From contig JAFBJZ010000888.1 in assembly GCA_016785225.1 (NCBI GenBank), positions 1 to 64,000 on the forward strand: DNA of 64,000 nt, in the 5' to 3' direction. Shown here one piece after another: positions 1 to 11,400 of this stretch. The translations under genes and the position numbers were made by a program. The number at the start of each line of letters is the position of its first letter. The stretch's first letter is position 1. Source of the stretch: Psettodes erumei. Its lineage: Eukaryota; Chordata; Actinopteri; Pleuronectiformes; Psettodidae. The notes under the pieces are model-generated. The model made no database searches and was not told the origin of the DNA. It saw only the letters and a list, made by a program, of their open reading frames with translations.

Positions 1-1500
1 ATCAATGTTGTTTTTTTTGCTTTGTGAGAATTTTTTCCCGCTCCGAAAAGAAGAGGTCTCAGGAGGCGATGAGTTTTGGACAATAACGGAAAAACAGTGG
101 TGATTTTGTCCCCCATCAACTGGGCTTATTTCCCGCATTCCCAAACAGCCTTCTAAAGAAATATATATATATATATATAAAAAAACCCCTGTTTTTCTGC
201 CCTTTGGAAGAGTTGCACAATTCCCCAACCCTCACCTGGACAAAGGTGAACACAGGTTCCATTAAAAGTCCACCAGGAGGGTGAATAACCGCCAGACAAC
301 TAATTTGCTCTTCATTTTATAGTTGCTTTGGATGCATCGGAGAGGAGAGGAGAGGAGAGGGAGAGGAGAGGAGAGGTTAGGTGCTTAGGGGCCTCAAACA
401 GGATGTACCAAAGGTCCGAGCTGTTTTCACATTCTGAGGCACAGTGAGAATCGACCCACGCCCGGATCATCACCACTACACAAAAGTAGGAAATCGGGCC
501 TAGTGTAAAAGCATTAAGCTACTATCTCGCTGTCCCACTAACATTGAAAATTGAAATTCTGTAAAATAACACTTGAACTTAATCCTCCAACTTTCTGTAA
601 AACTATCCTCCACCCAAAGATCCCAGCTTGCATGTGCTTTTGTGGACTCTATGCTTATTCACTATAATCTTAATACTTTTACACTGAAGTCATTCATTGA
701 GAAACTTGAGCTGTGACAATTCATTCTCAAGGTCTGGGCCCCTCGATGTCAGAAACTCACTGTCTCTAGTCACACGGTCCCCATCAGCAAATTGACTTAG
801 CCTCAGTTGCCATGGAAATGGAAATGTTCTAACTTTCTGTGATTCCAAAAAAGGCCGCTAATGTTAACTTCTTTATCTTATTTTTGTGATTAGATGACTC
901 ATGACTCAGTTTTTATGTACGCCTTTCTGTTGTTGTTGTTATTTTTACACAATTGTAACTGACATTGTGTATAGACAAATAAAGGGCTTCTCATGAACAC
1001 ACAGCAGTGATGTTTCTTTTGTGCTCATTCTAAGCATCTAAGAGCTGAACTGTTTCCTGTAAGCGAGCCAATACATATCAAATGATGGCCACATCGCCAG
1101 AGTGTGGTGGACTCCAAAGTTATCTCCATGGTGTGTGTGACTAACACATAGAAGTTCACTAAATAAAAAGCTCTGACACACAGAAAATATCATGAATAAT
1201 TTACTATCACATCAAGTGAAAGTGTAAAAGTCAGCCAATGTTGAACAAACATTACAATGTTCATGCACCTGATTACAAATTTGTAGCAAAGAAATCTTGT
1301 CCCATTGTAGATAATGGTGAGAATGTTTCACTCAGTCACTTCCAAAGTCACTCTCACCAGGCTGAGATCAATAGTCAGTACCAACAGAGAAGTAACACAG
1401 AGAGAAAGAAACTCCCTGGAAGGTGTAGTGTATGTATAAACACAGCATGTGGTATGTAGAAGTTTCATCTGTCAGACAAATCACAAAATAAGACACACCA
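1..1500. other. No gene; AT-rich DNA with simple repeats
   Basis: I see no coding sequence. There is an (AT)n run at about 160-178 and a GAGAGG-type run at 339-376. On the minus strand about 438-536 has a B-box-like stretch resembling a decayed tRNA-derived SINE, but this is weak. Confidence 0.5.
339..376. repeat. GAGAGG-type short tandem repeat
   Basis: It is an imperfect purine tract of GAGAGG and GAGGAG units. Confidence 0.8.
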
Positions 1501-1504
1501 TATG

Positions 1505-1982
1505 ATCCATGTCCTTTCGGGTTTCTGTCTGTCTTCTCCTGGTGTTTTCTGTTAGGGCCCCCTGGTGTTCTTTTCCCTTTTGGTTAATCACCTGACTAAC
1601 TCCCCCGCACCTGTGCCTCGTTTGATAATCACTCCCCAGTGTATTTAAACCCTGCCTCACAATTCCCTGGTGTCGAATCGTGACCATTTCATGCCTGAGC
1701 CGAGAACCCTGTACGCCAAGCCTGATCTGTTTTTCGAGACCCAGTTTTGTCTGACCACCGCTTTTTGCCCTAGCCTCGGATTTGTTTGCCGCTTTCTGGT
1801 TTTTCTGACTCGGACTGTTTTGACTACGCCTCTGGTTTTGCTGCCCTGGTTTTCGGACCCAGATTACGGACTTGTTTGGGATTTTTGATTTTATGGATTT
1901 TGGATTGTCGCTAATAAAGATCATTGTCAGCACACACTGTCTTGCGCCTGGTTCCTGTACTGATCATCTCTCGCCACTGACA
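1505..1982 (+). mobile_element. 5' LTR of a Ty3/gypsy retrotransposon (single, decayed)
   Basis: The layout fits a teleost gypsy LTR. A TATA-like TATTTAAA is at about 1642, an AATAAA at 1913-1918, and a CACACTG-containing stretch then leads into internal sequence at about 1985. Gag- and pol-like coding sequence follows on the same strand. No matching 3' LTR is visible in the window. Both ends are approximate. Confidence 0.6.
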
Positions 1983-1984
1983 GC

Positions 1985-3240
1985 TGCTGGGGGAGAATCG
2001 TGTCTGTATGATGCATTCTCCATGGTCTCGCTGAATGCATCAAGGACGAGCTAGCATTGACCCGGGACCTCCTGGACGCATCTGAATCCAGGTTAATATC
2101 GAACTGGCTATCTCACGTGTCGACTAGACGCCTAGAGAATGTGGGCCAGTGCCCACTTCAGCCCATACCATTAGCCATCCCCTTGCCTCCTGCGTCACCT
2201 GTTCCTCTGGGGGCACCACGCCCACACACCCGCCTGGAGGTAGAACCCATGCAGGTAGAATCGAGCTCTAATTTTCAAAGGAGGAACGAGAAGACGGATC
2301 CGAGAAAAAGATATGTCGGATACTCGTGGGGTTGACACTTCAAGATCAGGTGCCCAGTAAAGGGCAATGCCCACGAGTGAGGAGAGGAGCGGTGGGTGCA
2401 ATGTCAATAGAATCCTCCTCGAAGAAGCGCACTAGCTCTACAAAGTTCTACCTTAGAGTGGAATGGGGGCTCTAAGGGAACTAGGGCACTAGTGGACCTC
2501 CAGGGAGCAGAGGAAAGTTTCTCAATTTGAGGGCGTGCTAAGCGCTGGGGCATTCCCTGGGTGGTGCTTTCAACCTCGAGTGGCGGTCTCTGGATGGCCA
2601 GAGGACGCCGTGATCACCCATGCTACAGCTCCCTAAAGATGCTAGTCTCAGGTAAACCAGGAACTCATCAGTTTCCTGATCATCAACCCCTGTTCACCTG
2701 TCATCCTTGGCCACCCATGGATGAACCACTCAACCCAGTCATAGACTGGGAAAGGCATGAACATGGGCTGGAGCCCTGCTCACGTGAGCCATGTCTTCAG
2801 TTGCTTCCACACACCAGTTCCAGCTGCACAGACGAGCCAATTCCTAACCTGGAGGAGGTCCTCTGAGTATCTGACTTAAAAGAAGTCTTCAGTAAGGTGC
2901 TAAGTGCCACTTGCCTGCCAAATTCCATCGCCCGGGAGCTCCCATTGACCAGGTTAGGGGCGACGCCTCGAAAGGCTGTTCTCCCTGTCCCTTCCCAAGA
3001 CTGGAAGTTATGAGAAAACCCTGGTCCCTGGCTGCAGGTATCATCCGCCCATCCTCAATGCCAGCTGGGGGATTTCCGGAAAAGAAGGACGGGCCCCTGG
3101 CCCTTGATTGACTAACCCGGGTCTCAATGATACCTGTCAAGAACCGCTATCCCCTTCCGCCCATGTCCACTGCATTGGAAAGCTTCTCCAGGGAGCCACC
3201 ATTTTTACCAAGTTGGACTTACGAAATGCCTACCACGAAA
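1985..3240 (+). mobile_element. Internal region of Ty3/gypsy element: gag tail, protease/RT fragments, broken
   Basis: From 2057 there is gag-like sequence with EPMQVE, which in these elements precedes the zinc knuckle. The stretch 2600-2870 resembles the protease-to-RT linker, with HPWPPMDEPLNPVIDW. From about 2870 to 3240 the sequence matches the start of reverse transcriptase, with VKNRYPLP readable near 3130-3155. Frames change and stops interrupt it, and most of gag and protease is missing. It is a dead copy, cut on the right by the homopolymer region. Confidence 0.75.
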
Positions 3241-3521
3241 AAGGGGGGGGGAAAATTTAAACCCCCCCTTGGGGTTTTTCCCCCTCCCAAACCCCCCGAT
3301 TTCCAGGGGGGAAAAAGGGAAGAAACAAATTTGTTTGTTTTTTTTTTTTTTTCCCTCCCCCCAAAAAACCGGGGGCCCTTCTTAAAATTTTTTCCCAATT
3401 TTGGGGGGGGTTTTGGGCCCCCCGGGGTTTTTTGGGGAAATTTGGGGCCCTTGGCGGGTTTAAAAAGGGGGGGGTTTTCCCCGGGGGGTTTAAAATTTCC
3501 CCGGAATTTAAAAAACCCAAG

Positions 3522-3552
<31 letters not shown>

Positions 3553-5462
3553 GGGGGGGGGCCTTTTTTCCCCCAAATTTTTACCCCCCCCCTTTCCCCA
3601 CCCCCTTTTTGGGGGGGGGTTGGGAAAGGGCCCCGGGGAAAAAACCCCCTTTTTCCCCGGCCCAATTTTAAACCCAAAATTTTTAAAGGGCAAAAGCCTT
3701 TTTGGGGGGTTTAAAAATTTTTGGGTGGGGGGGGTTTTTGGGGGGGGGGCCCCCCCGGGTTTAACGGAACCCAAGGGGGAAAAACCCAAAGGGGGAAATT
3801 TCCCCTTTTTAAATTTTTTAATTTGCCTTTAAGAATTCCCCAAAGGAAAAAGGGTTTTTAAAAGGGGGGACCCTTTCCCGGGAAACCCCCCCCAAAATTT
3901 CCCCCCGGGGTTTTTTGGGGGGGGCCCCCCGGAAATCCCCCCGGGGGGGGGGCCCCTTTTCCCGGGTTTCACGAACCAAATTGGGGAAACCCCCCCCGGG
4001 GAAACCCAAATTTCCCCAAAACCCCAAGTTTTTCCCCCAAGAAAAAGGGCAAACAACCCCCCCTTTGGCGCCTTGTAAATCACCAACCGCCACAAGGTCT
4101 CCTGCAACCTCCCCCCCCCCCCCCTTTAAATAAAATTAGGGTTTTAAAATTTCCCCCCCCACCAACACTTTCCCTTTCCTTTCCCTTTGGCCTTTTTCCC
4201 TTTTTGTTTCCCCCCCCGGAAAAGGCCACCCAACCCCAAAATTTCCAAAAACCCCTTTCCCCCCCTTCCCTTCCCCCTGCTAAAAAATTTTTTTTTGCCC
4301 CCCCCCTTTTTTTCCCCTTCCGGCCCCAAATTTGGGCCCCCTTTTAAAAAAGGGGGGCCCCGGGGCCTTTTCCCAAAAACCCCCAACCCCCCCAAACCCC
4401 CCCCCCCGGGGGGTTTTCCCCTTTTCCCAAAAAAGGGAAAGGGGGGCCCCCCGGGGGGGGGGCCCTTGCCGGGGGGCCCCCAAACCCCTTTTGGGGGCCT
4501 GGAGGGGCCCCCCGGGGGTTCCCAAAATTTTCCCAAAAGGGGGCCCGGGCCCCCCCGGGGGGCCCCAAGGCCCCTCCCCCCGGAATTTTAAAAGGGCCCC
4601 CTTCCGGGGGCCGGGAAGGGTTACCCCCAAATTGGGAATTAAAGGGGGGAAACCCCCCCCCCCCCCCCGGGGGTTAAAAAACCAAAACCGGGCCCCGGGG
4701 GGGTTTTTTTTTTCCGGGGGGCCCCCCGGGGTTTTGGGGGTTTTTTTTTTTTTTTGGTTAATTCCCAAATTCCCCCCCCCGGGGGGTTTTTTTTTTTACA
4801 ACCCATTTTGGTTTTTCCCTTTGGCCCCTTTTTCCCTTTTTTTTTTCCCCTTTTTTTCCCAACCCCCCCCCGGCCCTTTTTTTCCCCCCGGTTTTTTCCC
4901 TTTTTTTCCCTTGGGTTTTCCCTTTTTCCCCGAAACCCTTGGGAAATTTTTTTTTTTGGGTTTTTAAAAGGCCCCCTTCCTTGGTTTGGTTTCCTGGCCC
5001 TTTTTTTAAACCCTTTTTTAACCCTTGGTTTTTCCCCTTTTTCCCAAACCAAATTTAAAATTTGGTTTTGGTTTTTTTTTTAATTAAAAGGGGGTTTTTT
5101 TGCCTTTTTTTCTAATTAAAATTAATTTTAAAATTGGAAAAAAAAAAGAAAGGGTTTTTAAAAAAAAATTTAAAATTTTTTTTTTTTTTAATTTAACCAA
5201 ACAATAAATTTTTGGAATTTTTTTAAATTTTTTTTTAAAATTTTGGAATTTTTTTTTAAAAAAAGGGGAAAAAAAAAATTGAAAAAAAATAAGGGTTGGT
5301 TCCTTTTTAAAAAATTTTTTTTGGTTTTTTTTAAAAGTTCCAAAATTTTTTTGGGAAAAAGGAAAACCCCTTTTTAATTTTCCCCTTAATTTTTAAAAAA
5401 AATTTTTTTTTAATTTTTTTTAAATTTTTTTTTGGGGTTTTTGTTTTGGATTGGAAAATTTT
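3236..5462. other. Homopolymer-smeared block, probable sequence artefact
   Basis: For about 2.2 kb nearly every base is part of a run of two to twenty identical bases. The composition drifts from C/G-rich (3.24-4.9 kb) to A/T-rich (4.9-5.46 kb). Long open frames on both strands here are an artefact of the runs. The block starts abruptly within the retroelement RT and ends abruptly at 5463. I read it as failed consensus or homopolymer-inflated base calling, not biology. Confidence 0.8.
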
Positions 5463-8400
5463 TAAAATTGCAGTAACAGACACAGACAACACACAACAAA
5501 CTGGTTAACAAGGCCAGACTGCCAGGCAAACTGGAGTTTAAAAAGAGCAGGGTCAGATGTGGGCATGGGCAGGAAACATAAAAAGGGTAACTCGTGGCAA
5601 GAAGAGAAAGCAGGGCAGCTGTCAGCATGGTATCTGTCTGATGACTGCCTGTCACAGCTTTAGTGGAGTAGTTTATATAATCTGATTACTGCAAATTTAC
5701 TTACTTGCAAATAATATGCAATTGTATCCCCAGTCTCTGACAGTTGATTGCATCTGATATTTCATAGTTAGACACACACTTCCATCTTGCTGGTTTAACA
5801 AACTCATTGTTGTAAGTGTAGCTACAGTGTATTTAGATCAGTGTAATGAAAGTCTTTTTTCATTTTCATTAATATTATAATATAATATATAAATTAAATA
5901 GATTTACTAAAAAAGTAGCATTTACATTCAGTAAATGTAACTTAAATTACATTTAAACTAAACTGACATTCTTACACCAATGAGATATGAGTAGAATGAA
6001 GGTAATTGGAGTACTTTGTTGGCAGAGGATAGCTTCAGGTAATATTACAAGAACAACCATGGCTACTTGCTGTGTGTGAGGGGGGGGGCAGCAGGCATGT
6101 ATCTGCTGGAGATTATGAGCCCGAGGCATGAAGCTTGAGATTCTGATCAAGTCCAAGTCTAAACTTTCTTTCTGTTTTCTGGTTGGACCTCAACAGTGAG
6201 GTGAAACATGACTGTCTATAACTGACTGACTGGTTGCTGTTTTGAAATGATAAAGGATGAACAGTTTCTAACTTCCAACTTCACACCTTTTGTTGCTACA
6301 TTTAGCGTCTTTTCAGATCCTATTAGTGACTTTAATCTCACAAAGGCCCCTAATGACTCCTGGCATCTGATATAGACCTGAATGAGCCTATAACTTTCTG
6401 TTTGAGTGATTAGTTTAAAGTAAATATAGCCCTTTGCATGTATGGTGATAGAAGTGACTGCTAGTTAACGTGCCGTCTGAATGGGCAACATTTCAGTCAT
6501 TATTTCATTCTTGTTGTGTTGTCTAACGGGCACACTACATCATCTAATGTTGTCTAATGTTATCCAAGCAGGTTTTAGCTTTTTTTCACAGAAAATTGTT
6601 TGCAGCAGATCCACCACAGTTTTCAACTTCATCCTCAGTTTTGTACATTGACCATACTGTACATGGAGTTTAGGCAGAAGTGTAATAAGTGGAGGAATGT
6701 GGGAAATTGAGTCCATGTGGAGGTGTGTAGAATCTCTCTCACTGTTTTTAGAGATGTTAACCAGCAGCTACAGTTAGTTTACAGTACAAGAAGCAAACGG
6801 ACACACACTGGAGACAATGCAACATATACCCACCAACCATCACTGTAATGCAATGTGTTTGCACTGTGTCCCAAAGGAGAGAATTGTGTTGATGGAGACA
6901 ACATGATTTCTTTTGCTTTGTAAGGATCTAGTCCAATATACAGACAAAATAGTGGGGAAATAATAAAAACAAGTAATAATATGAGAATATGAAATTGCTG
7001 ATGAGCATTAGAGACAGTCAACCTTTTGCCTGATGCATTCAGAACCTTTACCAATGTCCATTGGACATTTTTTCATGAAGAGCAGACTTCACTTCTTCAA
7101 TGTATGTATTTAATTAATTACAAAACCTGAGCTGTATTTAGATCGTTGACTGGCGGGAAGGCCGATCTTTATTGTTCTACGCTGTGTCTTCTGACTGCAG
7201 CTAATCAGATGGTACACGGTGAGCTTTCATATGGAGCGCTACACCCCACAGCCCAGCACCACAGAGGGGAAAGTATAATCGCCTCGCCTTCTGCTTCCTT
7301 CACGACTGCAGTATCAATCCAGTGGGGTGGAAAATTGTCTTGTCATTTAATTCCCCCCCACCCAAAAAAAGAACTTTGTTTTCATAGGATTAATCTGTCT
7401 GCTTTGCTCCACTTTAGTTGAAAGCTCAGCAAAATGAAGCAAGCTGTATCTGTATCTGCAATCTGTGAGGACGAGTGTAAGAGGGCACAGAAAGATGAAT
7501 AATGATCAGCTTTTTTGCCTGCATGTTACCGTTTACTCCTTGGAAGTCATAAATTACCCCGAACCAAAGCCTCAGGGTACTTCACTGAAATGCATCATTA
7601 TTAGGCCAATAACAATGCCCTTTGCTTCCTACAGGTGGATGATGTGCCACTTTGTTCCCATCAACTGTTTCATTAGCCCAAACTGAAGCTTTGTTGAAGA
7701 AATTGACAAAAAACAAAACAGAAACCTGTCCTGATGAAACTGGCAATAAAATAAATGCGGGTTCGAACACGAGGTGAATTCACAGGCAGTAGCGGAGAAC
7801 AGACATCACACCTCAAAATGACAATGTGGCAACTACAACATTTCCATTCTCAAACTTCCCTTATGTATGTATGAGCAACTTTATTATTCTATTATGCTGC
7901 AATATGGACAAAAAAGTTGTAGGTTTTGAAGACCCATTTCATTTATGTTTGTTTTGTGGGAAATGAAAAGGACAGTTTTTCACTGTTTGGAAGGTTGTAT
8001 ACAGTTAAAGAACATGAATATTAAATATTAGGGATAACTATTTTTTGAGTGTAGTTCTCTGATTTCAGTCAGCGGATGAGAGCACAGGTGAAGAAGTGCA
8101 GCCCATGCAAAGCACAAGCTGGAGGACATTACAGTCTGCAAGTCACCCTGTCCGGTCCCTTGAAGCCTCATTAAAAAGAATGAATTTGATCCGGTCCGAC
8201 ACTGGGTAGAGAGTGTCGGACAGGATCAATCAATTTGTATAAGTGACGTGAAGCTCATGAGAGACACATGTTTAATGCAAACACAAATAGATGAAGATGG
8301 AGGAACGCATTAACTGCCTCAGAAAAAGCACAAGACGAGGATCAGACAGGCTCATGAGTTCAACCACGGAGAGTGGGGAGAAGAGGGTTATGCTTATTAA

Positions 8401-11400
8401 CCTTTCTGAAATGGCTCATGAGCTGAAATTTTATTGATGACCCAGGTTATGAAGTCACAATGATTTCTCTAGGAAGCAGAAATGAAAGGTTAGACGATTC
8501 ACATTAATTGCTCCATGGGGTCACTTACTGTATCAGCAGGCCCTTTAACCCTCAGCCAGCACAGTGAGGAGCAGAGATAGGCAAACGAGACAGGGAGGAG
8601 AGAGAGAAGTTGGCCAGGGCATTTCATGTTGCTGCAAGTTAAGAACAAACTGTTTTTTCATAACGTGGAGCTCTCTGATGTGCCTATGAATAACTCAGAA
8701 GGTAGGCACTAACAACAGCCGTCACGAACCTCAGAGGAATCGATTTTCCATGAATAAAATCACTGGGGAATTCACATCAGCAAATATGTTGCATTTGCAC
8801 ATAAATGTCCAGCTCTCAGTGCCGGGGCCCAGAGCAAAGTTGCGACTCTTTGTCTGACTTGTTACACTACACACAGCACTCGTGTGTATGGACAGTATGC
8901 ATAAACCATGTTGGGTTACGAAGCACACACTGGCATAAGGCAAATAGAGATTGAAAGCTGACGCTAAGGTTGTGTGACAGCATCTTTCATCATTAATGTC
9001 AAAAAATAAAGAAGTAGCTGCAATGCACTTTCTTCAAAATGTTTTCCCCATCTGGGTACAGCACTGGAGAATGGTGATATTTGTTGGTCAGTCTGTGGTC
9101 TAGCAGGTCAAGATATCCTAACAACTGACTGTACAGATTTTTGTATAATATGCTGTGGATGCTCTCCAGTGGAGGATTCGTCATAATTTTGGAGATCCTG
9201 ACCTTTCTGTGGACATGTGTGGTACCCAGATGGTGATGATGCTGATGGTTTTAGTAAGCCCCTGAACTAGACAAACAACACAGTATCATCTGTAAAACAT
9301 TGCTAGCTGGTTCAACTTTGAAAAGGAAGTTTCTATGCAGTCTTAAATTTGTGGCTCAACAGAACTAACAGAACCTTAAACAATTTGTTCATGAGATGAA
9401 AAAAGCTGAAATTTAGTGAATATAATATAAGATATTAAGATACAGTGTTAGCACAATGACAACTTGTGGCACTGGTCTTGGGAGCTGTAATTGTAACTTT
9501 TTTGTAGAAGAGTGCAGGTGTAAGTGTAATAATAATGATAATAATTTTCATAACTATGAGAGGAAACAACCACAGCTTAACAACTATTAGGAGGGCACCC
9601 CAATAACATTGTTGGACTCACGTTCAAACTCAATGCGGCAGAACCAGAGAGTTCGTCGTTTATATTCTGCACATTCTTCTTTTATTTATGTCAGTGACTG
9701 GCACCTGCATTACCCACAATGCAATGCTACTCCCAAAGACCAGTACGAAAACTGTGCATGTACTATCAATGGAGTCCCCTTCAAAGATGCATGTTTTCAC
9801 CTTGTATGTCCTCTCAAACAACAGGAAGGATGCATCTCCTTTTCTTTCCAAATAAGTATCGCTAACCTGGGGATTTGTTTCTACATTTTCTTCTCTGTGG
9901 CCAGAGAAATGAAAATAAATCTTAAATTATAATAAACTATAGATTTCCTTTAAATTGTGCTGTGGAATGAACATCACAACCTCTAGGGTCTGCTAGCAGG
10001 ACTTAAACATGTTGTACTCGCTTAGCACATTTGTATACTATACTATATCATCAATTGATTAAATGTGTAATGGCATGAACAAAGTCATCACTAGTGACAA
10101 ACCCAGTGTAAATTATCACCAATTCTATGATTCCTCTTCAGCATCTTTTAGCTCTTGTTTTGGTTTCCAGACTTTAAACTCTGCTCTGTTTTCACTGGAA
10201 AGGCATTAATAGACCCTTTTGGTCAGTGGGTGAATGCTAATGTCATTATGTGCCTGGTGGATGTTTTAATAGGAAACTTTTCTCTAACATGTTAATGACT
10301 ATAACCATAATAGACTTGCTGCTACCCCCAAGTGGCCAAAAACCTAAATGAGGCCACCTTTAAATATTAAAACATTCTCTCTCCAGACGGATAAGGCTTT
10401 TAATATAACACCTAAGAAATACTGGTCGCTTCTACTCAGATAAAAGATTTTTAATAACTGGCTAATATTGGCTCCTTGTATCAATCACATGCTGATGGAG
10501 TCAGAAAGGAACAAGGGAGGAGAACAGAAAGGGAGGGAGAGAGAGATACCTGTGCTGGTGACTGATGGTGGTGATTATTGATAAAGATAATGTTGATTGA
10601 GGTGGGGGAGGCAGGCAGGGGTTTGCGTGTGTGTGTGTACGATGAGAGCATCTAGTTTGTTGAATAAAGAGTTCACTCACTAGCTGATGTAGTTCTACAG
10701 TCGCTAATATCAATAGACTATGGATAATAGACTGATGTTTGAAAGAAAGAATGGGGGAAAGAACATTCCTTCCTGCAAAAACACCATTTTCCAACATTCA
10801 CTGTGTGACATGCCTCAAGATGTCTCTTTCAGCAAGGACACAGCAGTTCTCAGATACAAATGTGCACACGCAAGTTGTCCTCACTGAAAATAATTCACTT
10901 TTACATTGATGTCATCCCGTCTCCAGAACTGAGCATATTTAGCATTCTCTACCTCTCTCTGCCTGTCTCCACCTTGTCCCACGTGTCTCTGAACAGCAGG
11001 GTGAGATGAGGCAGAGGCATGTTTTCTTTATTCAAACTCGTGTTTACCAGAACAATATTGCTTCCTCTGATGTAGTCATTGTGTTTATTCTCCCAAGGAC
11101 AAGGACCTCATCTCCTCCTCCTTCCATCTCCTCCTCCTCCTCCTCCTCTTTTTCCTCTCGGGCTGACTGGCTTCACAGAGACAATCTCATGTTTTGCAAT
11201 GTACCTAATCTCTGGTTTTGATTGTTAACAAGCACAGTAGTCAGTGTGCAAGGTAAAACACATCTTTTCTCCAGGCCCGACCCGCACGGCATCATTACAC
11301 TTCAGTAACACTCAGCTCCAAAACGCAGCTTGGTCTCTGAACGCTTTTTCTCCTGTTTTGCACCAATCTTGCTGGGTTTTATACTGGAACTGTAGTGCAT

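Noticed and set aside
1481..1933. 150-codon minus-strand open frame
   Set aside because: It lies antisense within the LTR of the gypsy element.
3127..5083. Several long open frames on both strands, rich in G, P, F and K
   Set aside because: They arise from homopolymer runs in the artefact block and have no natural protein composition.
9609..9932. 107-codon cysteine-containing plus-strand open frame
   Set aside because: No signal peptide or known domain and no splice context. Probably chance.
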